A stretch of DNA of 64,000 nt from Harmonia axyridis (taxonomy: Eukaryota > Arthropoda > Insecta > Coleoptera > Coccinellidae): positions 7,228,078 through 7,292,077 of the forward strand of contig NC_059506.1 of the NCBI RefSeq assembly GCF_914767665.1, in the 5' to 3' direction. A program made the position numbers and the translations under genes. Below are positions 44,078 to 55,492 of the stretch, in pieces. Position 1 is the first letter of the stretch; each line of letters begins with the position of its first letter. The notes below the pieces were generated by a model, which did not search any database, was not told the origin of the DNA, and saw only the letters and a program-made list of their open reading frames with translations.

Positions 44078-44943
44078 CAAGAAGGTTAATCCTCGCTCCT
44101 ACATGTTTTTCGTCCAAAGTTTTTGTTTGTTTTGGAGTAATTCATACTTGAAAGATTCTGCCAGACTATTTTTCTTACTGCTCATCTGGAAACTCTCTTC
44201 TAGGTGATAGTTACTGCAGAATACCACCATAAACATTGAGGGTGACTTCGTCGAAAAAGATTGATTTAAGATATTCTTGAATCTTAAAACACTGATAAAT
44301 GTTGTACAAAGCGTCTAAACGAAAAAACATTGAATCCTCCATTAAACTAATGTCTAAAATTCATCCATCGTTCATTCCCAAGACTAAAGTCTCATAAAGC
44401 CATAAAGATAGCTGTAGGATACTCTGCAGTTAATACCTAATTTGGAATAGTGGGACAGGATAGTCAATATAGAACCAACCAGCCTTGTTCCAACATAAGA
44501 GATTCAAGAAGGTTACATCCTCGCTCCAACAAGTTTTTCGTCCGAAGTTTCTTGTTTGTTTTGGAGTGATTCATACTTGAAAGATTCTGCCAGACTATTT
44601 TTCTTACTGCTCATCTGGAAAATCTCTCGTATAGGTGACAGTTACAGCATTATCAGAATACCAGCGAAAACATTGGAGGTGACTTCGTCGAAAAAGATTG
44701 GTTTAAGAGATTCTTGAATCTTAAAACACTGATAAATCTTGTACAAAGCGACTAAACGAAAAACCAATCAAACCTCCATTAAACTAATGTCTAAAATTCA
44801 TCAAGTTCTCCTCGTTCATCCCCAAGACTAGAGTCTCATAAAGCCATAAAGATAGCTGTAGGATACTCTGCAGTTAATACCTAATTTGGAATAGTGGGAC
44901 AGGATAGTCAATATAGAACCAACCAGCCTTGTTCCGACATAAG
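44078..44943 (+). repeat. 430-bp tandem duplication
   Basis: Copy 1 is 44078-44500 and copy 2 is 44505-44943, in the same direction and with only scattered differences and small indels. Both begin AAGAAGGTTA, contain AGATTCTGCCAGACTATTTT and ATAGCTGTAGGATACTCTGC, and end CCAGCCTTGTTCC. No frame is conserved. Apparently not a transposon. Confidence 0.92.
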
Positions 44944-45439
44944 CTTCGTGGCACGAAATTGACGGATATTTAGGAGGGGTCTGGTTTAATTACATTTCAC
45001 TTTCAGGGGTGGAATTCGAAATCCTTCCAATTATCCGCCCCATCCTCACTATCAGTAGTTCCATTGTCAACCGTCAGTAATACATTCATTAGGGGAAGAG
45101 ATTTGTCGCATAAAACATTCATGGAATAATACTTGGAATGAATAGTTATTTCTGAGTCGCCCTTTCTTTGTATTCTGTGACAGTTTTTGTGATTAATTGG
45201 CGGGGGCAATTAACTAGATTGGGGGAATTGTTCCTACTTTAATCATCTCTATGACCGACAACACCAAGAAGGGATAAACATGGGATGAATGATTCAAACT
45301 GCGAAGAACAACAATGATTTTCCGTTTCTTCGGTTTCTCATCGAATCGGTATTTGGAAATTATAAGGAGAAACATGAAGTTTAATTAACAGGGTAAGGAC
45401 CATTAAAATCACGCGACCAATTCGAACTAAGACAACGTT
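44944..45439. other. No gene seen
   Basis: A 68-codon minus frame (45003-45209) has no domain. Slightly less AT-rich at 45000-45250. Confidence 0.4.
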
Positions 45440-46150
45440 TTATTTATTTCATTTCATTTATTCATTTCTACAACAGGAACCTCAACAGAAAATCCAATAA
45501 CAGAGGTCCACAATGATATAGAATATATAAAATAATTTCACACTCTATGAGAAAATAAAACAGACAAATGAGAAAAAAAATTGAATATCTCATAAAAGTC
45601 GAAAATATAAAAAAACAAACATTAATTTTATTCGTAATCAAGGCATTCAAGTATTCTGTAGTCAATCAAGTAACTTCTGAACGCATTTGTCGACAGCCTT
45701 CTCCTGAAAGTTCCCAAACCAAGATTGAAAAGGTCAAGATCATTAATATGCCAGTTGTTTATTCTGGGGAAAATTGAATTATAATAGGGATTAGTTCTAG
45801 ATTTAGCAATTCAAGATAAAGCTTCTTACGAGGGAAACATACAGAGTTTTCAATGTCAATGTGATCGCGTTCCTGAAATTTTTAGTACTTCTCAAAACAA
45901 AACCAAGCATCCCGAAATTCTTTTTGACCACCGCATCTATATGAAATTCGAAAGACAATTTTCTATCCAATGAAACCCCGAAAACTTTAACAATATCTAC
46001 TCTTTCCAACTCAAGCCCGTCAATTAAAAAAGGTGATCTGATTACGTTTAGATTTCAGTTATATGCTGACATTTTTTTTACATTCAACGTAAAATAGTTA
46101 AAAAACGAATAAACACCAGGTCTTCCTGGAAGGCAACAAACGTTTTGTCT
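45440..46150 (-). pseudogene. LINE reverse transcriptase C-terminal fragment
   Basis: Minus strand. At 45803-46009: ERVDIVKVFGVSLDRKLSFE, then HIDAVVKKNFGMLGFVLRST and KNFRNAITLKTLYVSLVRS, the thumb region of a Jockey-type LINE. Upstream, near 46010-46110, out-of-frame remains of the preceding region (FYFTLNVKKCQ...) are visible. The 3' end, AT-rich, extends to about 45440. Confidence 0.78.
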
Positions 46151-46263
46151 ATAAAGTATGGAACATACTTCATTTTTAGCTAAACAGATCATTTCAAGAA
46201 ATAATCCTGAAACACGTCGATTTTTTATTTCAATTTACCGTATTTTAAAATAATTATCTAATA

Positions 46264-46853
46264 TACAGGGTGAATTACTTTCGAATAATGACGTTACCGT
46301 CATTTTTTTTCAAATGGAACACCCCCATTTTGTCACAATTTTCCAAATACTCAACTGAGCTGATTCCAAAAATGTATCACATGTTGATTCCAATTGGTAC
46401 AGGGTGGACAGAAATATAATAGTTTTATGTGTGCTCATAAAGTAACGCGTAACATTATTTATCAAATGAATTAACAATATTATCAAAAATACTTATTGTC
46501 TTGCGGCAATTGGTTTGAATGTACCATCCTGTAGTTTGTTACATTTTTAAATTAATAGAAATGTATAAAAATAAGAAATAATTTCTTTCATATTCTGTCT
46601 ACTAGACCACAAGTACCAAACATATTTGAAAACAGCTCATTTTTATTAATCTAGAAATGTAACAAAATACAGGGTGGTACATTTGAACCAATAGCCGCCA
46701 GACAATAAGTATTTTTGATAATATTGTTAATTTAATTCATAAAGAATGTTACGCGTTACTTTATGAGCACACACAAAACTATTGTATTTTTGTCCACCCT
46801 GTAACAATTGGAATCAACATGTGATACATTTTTGGGATCAGCTCAGCTAGATT
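46264..46853. mobile_element. Foldback element with nested CAGGGTG ends
   Basis: Left arm 46264-46540 starts TACAGGGTGAATTAC. At 46400 and 46801 an inner pair of ends (CAGGGTGGACAG / CTGTCCACCCTG-like) faces each other, and the inverted similarity extends outward from these through ATGTATCACATGTTGATTCC (46370, complement at 46817) to GATCAGCTCAG at 46840. The outer right end is lost. A further TACAGGGTGGTAC lies near 46670. Confidence 0.75.
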
Positions 46854-46959
46854 CTTTATTTGAATGATGTTGTATTCCACGCATAATAGCAATTATATTA
46901 AAATAACAATTTGATTTATATCCTAAATGAAGGTGTTTTTCATTCACGTTAAGTTTGGG

Positions 46960-47435
46960 ATAACCCTCAGAGTAATAAACAAAGAAAAAGGGAGCATACC
47001 TAATTTTCAGAAAGCAAATTTTTTCCCCGACATGAACTATCAAATTTGACATAAGGTGCGCGGAAATGAACACATAGGTACGATTATTCACTCAATTCGC
47101 AAGTTTCTCCACAAAGAATGTACTTCTCATGTCCCATAGTGAATCAACGTTTCTTATTAACTCGAAATATATTGAAATAATTACCAAAATATATCAGGAA
47201 TTCGGAAAACAGACTTCAAGCGCGCCGAACGCCGTGAAACAACCGATGACACTAGGAGAGTAAAAGTTTCCAAACCTTGGTGAATACAGAAAATAATAAA
47301 TATTCTGCTTATTATAAATTCGACCTTCAGGAAAAATATCGGATTCCAAATATTAAAATTTACATATTTAATCGGGAATCACTGAAAAAATATATTTAAT
47401 TCAATATAATATACATTCATAACGATATAGTGTAA
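46960..47435 (-). repeat. Repeat family R4, copy 2 (frame-conserved)
   Basis: Minus-strand counterpart of 31395-31905. In this copy an ATG near 47145 opens MGHEKYILCGETCELSE followed by a stop; another open frame (46843-47091) continues YVFISAHLMSNLIVHVGEK and ICFLKIRYAPF. Confidence 0.65.
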
Positions 47436-48999
47436 CGTTTTTTTTCTTTTTGTCATTTTTATTTTAATATTATTTCTGCTTGGAGAATGAATGTACCGCT
47501 GAAGTGGAATCGTCAGGTACACTTTCTAATTGTTTTTGTCTTGTTCGCGATTCTGGTATTGAATTGTCAGAAATTGTGTTGGGGTGGTCATTTCAAATAA
47601 ATATATCATTTCCCGCTCCTCAAGTATAGGCAACCAATATAACATCTTTTCTCGTCAAATTGTCAAGTCGCAAAAACTTGTTTTGAATCCCTTCTGTGAA
47701 ATATAGATACATCAATTGGAAATCATTTTACCGTATTTCTCGAGTGTAGAGCATCTCAGCTAATCCGAATAAAGATTTTCTGTCTTCGACCATTTGAGTT
47801 GGATTATTTGGAAAATTGCAGATAATATCATAATTTTGCTGATTATTTTGGATATTTAGATCACGTTTTGGAATCAAGCAGAATTTCCGTCTTGTACGGG
47901 ATAAAAATTCTACATACTCTGATAGAAATTTCTATAAAAGCCGCCCTCCATCTTAGGTAATGTAAAGTACAAATTTCAAATGATTGTCTTCATGAGTTTT
48001 AATTGCAGGCTTTCAATTCTTTCAATTCTTCTGAATATTTTACTGATTCGATATATAAGTGGATCAACCTGAATTATTGGCGTGTTGGTTAATGCAAAGA
48101 CATCCCTTGGACATAGGCACCCCCATTGCCTTATACTGAGGGTTGGAATAACTTCTAACCGGTTGGGAGCGAACCGAATTCAACATTTCCATCAACTGGA
48201 CTTCTCCCTCTGGATGAGTACAACCCTTTTATTTTCATTAGAGAAAGTTACCAAAATTAATCATTTATTTTGAATATATTGAATAACCATATTGGACCAT
48301 ATATAGACTCTGAAATTTAACTAAAATCCTACAGTTTATTATTTTATTGTGAATACCATTATCTGAATACCATTATCTGTGAAATTCTCTGTAAATGAAA
48401 GCCGGCATTCATTCTTTTAAATTATTGTTCATACTTAAGTGCACTCAATTCAAATTCATTAATTACATTTCATATCATAAATATAACGCTTTTCTCTTCA
48501 AGTACTTAGTAATTTGGTAGTTTTGGAAATTTTACAGAAAAGTAGGAATCTTGTTTATATTCGATTGATATTATTAAAACTATCTGGCGCCCCCCCTATT
48601 TATTGAGCTGTTCATTTTAAATTAAGAAAAAAATTATAGAATCCACCCCTTCTCCACTAGAGCTAAGCCGCGAGCTTCATTTTACCTTATTTATGTTACA
48701 TCTAGAGAATATTTGAAAATAATTCACTTGTTGAGAAAAATAACTTAACAATAGTAAAATTATGGATTTCAAAATATATCACAATCATGCAAAAATTGCG
48801 TATATTTCCTCTATCTATGTTTATTACTCTATGATATAACCCTTTACCATAGACAGGTCTCCAAATAACATACTCTTCAAGGTAATAATAGATGAAATGC
48901 CAACGCACCGAAAATGCTCAAAATATTCAAACTACCGATTGGCAAATTCTGCACAATTTTCAGTGCTAGATAATTTTTATCAGACACTGGATAACGATA
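47436..48999. other. Long stretch without a gene
   Basis: About 1.5 kb. Frames 48082-48273 (plus) and 48702-48908 (minus) have no domain. A short tandem repeat ATACCATTATCTG occurs twice near 48353-48379. Confidence 0.45.
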
Positions 49000-49115
49000 T
49001 TGAAGCAAACAATATCTACGTTACACTAATTGAAATAACGATGTTCCCAATCATAAAATAAGTAATTTCTTGCGTCTAATGTAAAGCCTATTCATCAATC
49101 GACATCATGCCCATA
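49000..49115 (-). repeat. Fragment of the hAT-related repeat
   Basis: AGCAAACAATATCT, AATCATAAAATAAGT and CCTATTCATCAAT match the right arm of the palindrome at 50290-50370. Confidence 0.75.
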
Positions 49116-49594
49116 ATGAACCGAAGTTCACGAAGGCAATTATAAGCTTGTAAGGTGAAGACCAGCGCTCGGTTAAGGCGCCAATGAGGTCAACTTCTTG
49201 TGGAAAGCGCATGCACACCAGATATCGAGCAATCTTCCACCCTTTCCGCCGTGAAAAAAATTCGTCATAGTGAAGAACGTTCATGAATCGAGAAATTGGT
49301 TGATGGCTATTCATTCGGTCATTTGGAGAATTCTTCCGGCGGTATTACCATGCATTAGCATTATTTTTATTGGAGGGCACCGCAAGCCTTGAACTTGAGA
49401 CTACTAATAGGTAATTGATTACTTCCAGTCATTATGAATATTTAATGTTCGTATCCTGTTCGATGTGGAATATTTAATTGACAATATTTCGTTCAAAATG
49501 ACGTATTTTGACTTTTAAGATCTGGGATTTCATTGAATCCAGACTGAAAGATAAAATTGTCTTTTTCAGTGATCGTTACCTAAACAGAGCGTCA
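49116..49594. other. No gene seen
   Basis: A 69-codon minus frame (49105-49314) in less AT-rich sequence has no recognisable domain. Confidence 0.4.
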
Positions 49595-49790
49595 GCCATC
49601 AAGTATGTATAGGGATTCAATGATTCATCAAGCCAAGTAGCTTGGCATTTTAACTAACTACTTGACTTCAATCAAGTTCGTGAAAAATTACATACTTGAG
49701 CTTGACTTGATTTTGGATATTTATATGCTTGACTTGATATCAGAGTACTTGATAATACTTGAGCTTGATATGCACGCGTCGCAAGGCATA
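49595..49790. repeat. CTTGA-rich subterminal repeats, probably hAT
   Basis: Dense copies of ACTTGA, GCTTGACTTGA and TCAAGCCAAGTAGCTTGGC in both directions. Such arrays are found just inside the ends of some hAT elements; the hAT transposase remnant follows 150 bp later. Confidence 0.6.
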
Positions 49791-49937
49791 TATTTCTGCA
49801 GTCTCGTGCGTGCTTACACTAAATAAGGAGATACCTCGAGCGCCGAGAGACTGAAGTATTTGCCAGTGTTTCTTTATAAGTACATAGTTTCATCACATTT
49901 CTACGAAATATATTGGTAGCTTTCGGTAGTTTCAGAA

Positions 49938-50097
49938 ATATGTTTCCAAACTTGGCCAAAATGGCAAAGGAGTTTTTATCGCCTGCATCTTCAGGTCATG
50001 TTGAGAGACAATTTTCCAGAGCTGCTCTTATGGTTACATAACCCGCAATAGGCTAGGCGACAATGTGTTTGATATTAAAAAAACGAGTGAATTTTAA
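49938..50097 (+). pseudogene. hAT dimerisation domain, left-arm copy
   Basis: Reads MFPNLAKMAKEFLSPASSGH and VERQFSRAALMVT, then an immediate stop from a one-base change in frame. The sequence of the right-arm copy is otherwise retained to GDNVFDIKKTSEF. Confidence 0.8.
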
Positions 50098-50465
50098 GAG
50101 AAATCAATGGAATAATGGATGGTAATTTCATTTTAAAGAGGAATATATGGCATTAAGTGACTATGCTAATCAGAAAAGGATATGTAAATTGATGAATATA
50201 GGCTCCACACGAGGCTCCACATTAAACGCGAGAAATTACTTATTTTATGATTAGTGTAACGGAGATATTGCTTGCTTCAATATCGATATCAAGCAAACAA
50301 TATCTCCGTTACACCAATCATAAAATAAGTGATTTCTTGCGTTTAATGTGAAGCCTATTCATCAATTGACATATCCCTTTCTGAAAAACATAGTCAGTTA
50401 ATATACCTTCCTCTTTAAAAGATTACCATCAATTGGTAATCCATCCATTATTCCATTGATTTCTC

Positions 50466-50650
50466 TTAAAATTCACTCGTTTTTTTAATATCAAACACAT
50501 TGTCGCCTAGCCTATTGCGAGTTTCTGTAACTGTAAGAGCAGCTCTGGAAAATTGTCTCTCAACGTGACCTGAAGATGCAGGCGATAAAAACTCCTTTGC
50601 CATTTTGGCCAAGTTTGGAAACATATTTCTGAAACTACCAAAAGCTACCA
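50466..50650 (-). pseudogene. hAT transposase C-terminal dimerisation domain
   Basis: The minus frame reads NMFPNLAKMAKEFLSPASSG, then HVERQFSRAALTVTETRNRL and GDNVFDIKKTSEF and a stop. This is the C-terminal hAT dimerisation region (family pattern: ...LA..L...PATS...ER.FS.AG......R..L...). The RNase H-like catalytic core of hAT transposases is absent. Confidence 0.87.
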
Positions 50651-50684
50651 ATATATTTCGTAGAAATGTGATGAAACTATGTAA

Positions 50685-51210
50685 TCTCATTCTGAGCCCA
50701 TTCGACGAATCTACGCCTTACTTGATGATCGTTTGGCTTCAATTCTTGCACGAGTTGGATTTTGTCAGAACGTAAACCAAGATCATTCCGCAAAATCTTC
50801 CATAAAGTGCATGGACACAGATCCAATTCCTGTGCTCGATGGCGGATAGACTCATTCGGGTCTTCCTCAATGCTACGCGCTACAGCAGCAATAGATTCTT
50901 CTGTACACACCGTACGGCGTCTCTGAGGATGCGAGTTATCAATAAGAGTAAATGCGGTGTGGAAACGTTCCATAGTTAATCGAATTAAATGATCTGATGG
51001 ACGATTTTGTCGACGATAAAATGGACGTAGTGCGCGATATATATTCCGCACAGAACCATTATTTTCGAAATAAAATTGCACTATTTGCAAGCGTTGTTCA
51101 GGCGTGAGTCTATTCATGATGAATTGCCAAACCAAACTGAGAATAAATCACTTGACAGCTGTTGAATCGGTCTCCATCTTGAACAGTAATGCCAACTTAA
51201 AGTTATTTAC
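50685..51210 (-). pseudogene. Mariner transposase N-terminal fragment (third copy)
   Basis: Same family as 2196-3431. On the minus strand the start is at 51117 and the frame stays open to 50685: MNRLTPEQRLQIVQFYFENN, then ...MERFHTAFTLIDNSHPQRRR and NESIRHRAQELDLCPCTLWK, ending VEWAQNEIT where the hAT palindrome begins. It retains the nine residues missing from the 2.3-kb copy and the Gln codon that is a stop there. The element end is truncated about 20 bp before the terminal repeat tip (near 51210). Confidence 0.9.
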
Positions 51211-52424
51211 CTTTATCATAATTCCCACAGTAATACTGACAAGCGCGCTAAAATCCCTTAACCTGTACAGCATTGCCGGTTTTAATTGAACATTTACTAA
51301 TCCTTCCAAATGGAATAGTTGGTGCACACAGATTTGAGAGAGTTTATTGGTAGACAGATATACGAAGAAGGCAAATGTATATAAATAACATACATAGCAA
51401 TAAAAATTGCAATTGTTTTATTCAGCAAGAGGAAAAAACCTTAGTTATGTATTTATAATTGTATTTCGACATATACTGTAATCATTCCCGTTGACTTAAA
51501 TTCAGAACATAGTAGAATCTTTCGAACTTGCCTTCATTCCTATTCCATCTGATCCGGATCTGTTTTTTCGTTTCGACGGAGTTGTCCTTTTTCCTTGTTG
51601 ATTTTTTTCTGGATCGCCGAAGGCTGTAGTGGTGCCGAATGTAAACAGCTACTTTATTGCGTTCGCAATTCCAGACTGGAATGAATTTGGACCATGAAAA
51701 ACATACTTGCCCGTATTTTTTCAGGGTTCTCATTGAATCGAATGCCAAATCCCATAACGAAAACGAGGATTGTACATTCCCCGCCATATCGAGTTGATTT
51801 GTACTACATTTCCGATCCATTATTCAGTATCTATGTATTCTTCATTACATGCTGCATTTCCAATCCCCTCGAGACTGAAAAATTCAGAGCACTATCTGCA
51901 ACTTTTCCCTTTTTTTGTCTGTCTCGAGCATGCGATGCAACTTTCGTGCGCTTCGGATCAAAATCTACCAGTTTGCAGTTCAGTTGTTGGAACGAGCACG
52001 AGGTAAATCCACCTATTGTTAGAGCTAGATAAGTGCAGCTTTGATTTCGGAAGTTGGAGGATCAAGTATGCGGAAGTTCTATAAAATGAATTGAGAAGGA
52101 ATGAAATAAATCAATGTGTGATTCTTGAAAAATCCCTTGGTCGGATCAACTTCCATTTCAATAATCCCAACTACTAGAATGAATGATTGTTTGTGCAAAC
52201 ATGTGAAGTTGGTATTACGGCTAGAACAAATTTCATTCCAACGTACAATAATAAGAGATAAAAGAACCCAAATAACACGTCTCTTCTTCTCTTCTATTTG
52301 TTCTTTTTTGCTGTTTTATTTTATTCAAAAACCTTGAAAACACTTGGTGTAATATTATATTAAAACATTTCATTATTCTTCATTCTCTATAGAATTTAAT
52401 TTTTACACTCACGATTCTTCATTG
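51211..52424. other. Long stretch without a recognised gene
   Basis: Two 112-codon frames overlap on opposite strands (51482-51820 minus, 51694-52032 plus); neither has a domain I recognise. 51500-52050 is less AT-rich than its flanks and apparently single-copy. Confidence 0.4.
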
Positions 52425-52545
52425 GACGAAGAAAGTTATGTATTATCATCGGAGCAGGTCCTTTTCTTTGGGGGCTGTGGTAATGAGGGAGGTCATGTCG
52501 TTGTTGATGCTTTTTCAGCAGAGGCGCCGAAAATAAACTATGTAC
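52425..52545 (+). repeat. Repeat family R3, copy 2
   Basis: Reads GNEGGHVVVDAFSAEAPK in the frame that gives YEGGYVVIDAFSAGTTK in the 58.9-kb copy. Upstream it shares ATCATCGGAGCAGG with ATCCTCGGAGCAGG. Confidence 0.68.
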
Positions 52546-52838
52546 TGAGAGAAGTGTTTATTTGATATTATCGAAAATGCATTATAGTTAATAAATCATT
52601 TATTGGATATATGGACAAACAAATATTAGTTTCATGGAAGTAAATAATTTATTTGAAATCTCACCAATAATCATCATTTATTATTACACTTCATTTATTT
52701 ACGCATAACTTATATTAATAATGCTGAAGAAATATCCATTTGAAGGAAATAAATATAGTTGAGGTTTTATATATCATTGAGTAAAAATTGATAAACCTTA
52801 TTTATATGAAATATGTATCCATGCTGAATAAAAAAAAA
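52546..52838. other. No gene seen
   Basis: AT-rich. Confidence 0.4.
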
Positions 52839-53281
52839 TACGTCCAAAAATAGTGGGGGTTACTTAAGCAAACCCTGTACCTAAAATGAATACTTCAAGA
52901 GTTATCGAGGAGGAACTTTAAATGAGGAAAAACCAATATTTATAACTGTGTGAAGTAGTCTGTGACTTCTGGAAAACAGATAAAGGAACTAAAATTCGAT
53001 GTTTTCATAACTAAATTTGACATATCAAGAATTGTAATGAATTATTCGTAATTGAAAATTGTATTGGTTTATCGATTTCTCAACAATCCCAACGAAAAAT
53101 TAATTGAAATGTAAAATTTAGTTATCCAAACATCGAATTTTAGTTTCTTTCTGTGTTTTCCGGAAGTAACAGACAGTTATTAAATAGCGGTTTTTTTTTT
53201 CAAAGTTCTTCCCCGATAACTCTTGAAGTATTCATTTTAGGTATAGGGTTTGCTTAAGTAACCTCCACTATTTTTGTACGT
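52839..53281. mobile_element. 443-bp foldback element
   Basis: Left arm 52839-53010 and right arm 53112-53281 are inverted copies. Ends TACGTCCAAAAATAGTGG and CCACTATTTTTGTACGTA; inner blocks GGTTACTTAAGCAAACCCTG and ATGAATACTTCAAGAGTTAT. Non-coding. Confidence 0.87.
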
Positions 53282-53704
53282 AGACTCGACTGAAATAATG
53301 AAAAATATAGGTTCTAATTTGAAAATCTTGAGTTTTGATGAATTTGAGTTGTCCAAGTTCATGATCCTCTTATAAACACCCTGTACATTTTTGGTTCAAG
53401 CCGAAAACAGTCTTGTAATACTACGTATTTGCGGAATCGAAAACGAAAAAAATTCTTTCGAAAAAAGCTTCTTCTACTGAAATATTAAAAAAAAAGTGAG
53501 TCCTCATCGCCACCTTTTTTTTCATAAGAATCCCAATAACTCATGAACCGTTGAATTTTTACCCAAGGTATGGCATATTGCCAACATTGTCATCAAAAAA
53601 TCTATCTAATGATGCAATAATATACTGGGTGTGCCATTTGAAATAAGGAAGTAGTAGTCTGTTTCCGGTATAACCGGAAGTTGTAGATATCTGAAAATAT
53701 TTTA
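53282..53704. other. Element scraps, no gene
   Basis: CACCCTGTA near 53378 is an unpaired terminus. No frame of note. Confidence 0.35.
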
Positions 53705-53816
53705 GGGAGAAAGATCATTGTCTCAAACCCCAATATGCAAATTTTCAGCTCAAAATTAAGATAAGTTTTCCATAAACGTCTAATAGGTCATCCCGGTGAA
53801 TCACCCTGTGTATTAA
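53705..53816 (+). repeat. Repeat family R6, copy 2
   Basis: See 43610-43688. Ends with CACCCTGTGTAT, resembling a CAGGGTG-type terminus. Confidence 0.72.
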
Positions 53817-54480
53817 ATATAAATCGGCTGTAATAGTTGTGAATAAATAACCTCCAAATAAGTGCTTTATTAATAAAAAAAAATATGGATTTCTCTCAGT
53901 GTATTTAAGCCTGAATGTTCAAAAACAATTTCACCTCAATACTCGATCATGCTTGAATTTAAGCCCAACAATAGAGCGTAACGCACAAAAAAAAACTGGA
54001 AATACGAAAGTATACAATTTTAAAACAACACGCGAAACGGAACGAAGAGAATCGTAAAAAATATTCCCGGGACCCCGTCATGCAAGAAGCACAAAGCTCC
54101 ACGGCGCGTCCACCACAGCGAAATGCATCGAATTAACGAACCCATGTCGAGTCCCCGTGCATCGGAGGGATGATGCGAATATTTTTCATGCATAGATCCG
54201 GAAATCCCGGGGGCGCCTTATCTCCTCGACCGTGGAGAGGAAAACGTTCAATTTTCCCTCGTCAGCGGACCGGGCTTCGGTAAATTTTTGATTGGGTCGT
54301 TTCGGTTAGTTTCGGAAATAATTGAAGTCGTTTGGTCGGCAAGATTAAAGGACAATTTTCGGGGACGGCGCGGGAAATGAATTTTTCCGGATTCGGCGGC
54401 TTGGAGATGGGGTTGGATGTGGAAAATGGTATCTACGTGTTTTTTTTTTTGAGAATTTTATGGGTTTCGTTTATTAACGT
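53817..54480. other. Less AT-rich unique island
   Basis: 54000-54420 is the most G+C-rich part of this region, CpG-bearing and apparently single-copy. A long frame starts here (54332) but its first 50 codons are island sequence read into the following LINE, so they are not a gene. Confidence 0.4.
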
Positions 54481-55492
54481 AAGCCAACAGACATTTTGTT
54501 GCCGTCGATTTTTCCTAGAAAACAGAAAACTAACTGTTAAAATAAATAATACTGATTCCAACCACTTTAGTCCAGATCAAGGCACACCTCAAGTATCTCC
54601 ACTTTCGTCAACACTGTACAATTTCTATTGTTATGATATGTACACTAATCCAACTAGAAATCAATATCTGCTACAATTTGCTGACGACACAACATTGATG
54701 GTACATGAAAAAACAATACAACGTTGCATACAGAAGATAGAAGAACAAGTAAAGACGATCACAACATGGTTCCACAAATGGAGATTGAAACCAAATCCAA
54801 AAAAGTCCCAGTTTATCATTTTTGATCACTTAATCAGCCCAAATTCACCATCTATAATTATCAATGGAATATCACCAACTATAAAATATCTAGGAGTTCG
54901 AATAGACAACAGATACAAATTTAATGCTCACACAAAGATGATAAAGAAAAAGACTATTTCCAGAGCCACATATTTTGCCAAATTAACATATAAGACACAA
55001 GGAATCAACATCCATACGGCAGCAAAAATATACAAAACAATTTGCAGGCCCTTGATTGAATATGCTCACCCACTGTATGCAAACTGCAAATCCAGAGCAA
55101 TGAAAAATCTACCAGTAGCAGAAACAGTAGCCCTGAGAAAGAATGCGACATCCAAATAATGTTCTATATAATCCCCCTAATCAACTTTTATATGAAAAGA
55201 CAGGAATTGAACAGATAAATGAAAGAATCAAGAGACTCAACAAGAAGTTTTATTCTAAACTCATTGAACATCAGAATGTAATTGAACAATACCATGACGA
55301 TGGAATAAATAAGTCAAGAAGAAAACACCCTACACAAACTCTTTTAAAAATTTTGAATACCAATTAAATAATTATTTTATGTTATAAAGTATATTATATT
55401 TAAGTATAAAAAAAATGTAAATTTGAAGGCTAAAGGACCCTAGGTGGCCATTTGTTTAACAATAAATAACAGTTACTACTACTACTACTCGA
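54481..55492 (+). mobile_element. Young 5'-truncated Jockey-type LINE
   Basis: About 1.0 kb from inside the reverse transcriptase to a (TAC)n-type tail at 55473-55490. Only one frameshift is needed to read it to the end, so it is the least decayed LINE in the window. It landed in a unique island. Confidence 0.85.
54500..55367 (+). pseudogene. LINE reverse transcriptase, C-terminal half
   Basis: Reverse transcriptase of a Jockey-clade element. Near 54570: DQGTPQVSPLSSTLYNFYCY (motif with QG...SPL). At 54670: LLQFADDTTLMVHEKT, the catalytic FADD box, intact. Then WFHKWRLKPNPKKSQFIIFD, SPTIKYLGVRIDNRYKFNAH and ICRPLIEYAHPLY. A frameshift near 55140 moves to the frame 55143-55367 (RHPNNVLYNPPNQLLYEKTG to a stop at 55365). 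Palm and thumb are present; fingers and the endonuclease were lost by 5' truncation. Confidence 0.9.

Larger units (their letters stand above)
49883..50684. mobile_element. hAT-derived 800-bp palindrome
   Basis: Left arm 49883-50275 and right arm 50293-50684 are inverted copies meeting at CAATATCGATATC near 50283. Both carry the end of a hAT transposase gene. The left arm has a 16-bp local duplication (GAGGCTCCACA twice near 50205). The right arm's outer edge abuts a mariner fragment at 50684. Confidence 0.88.

Noticed and set aside
51482..52032. Two 112-codon frames facing each other
   Set aside because: Mutually overlapping on opposite strands with no domain; could not decide between them.
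54332..54480. N-terminal 50 codons of the long frame at 54332-55159 as part of the LINE protein
   Set aside because: This part is unique island sequence (RGMNFSGFGG-like composition) read in frame by chance into the 5'-truncated LINE.
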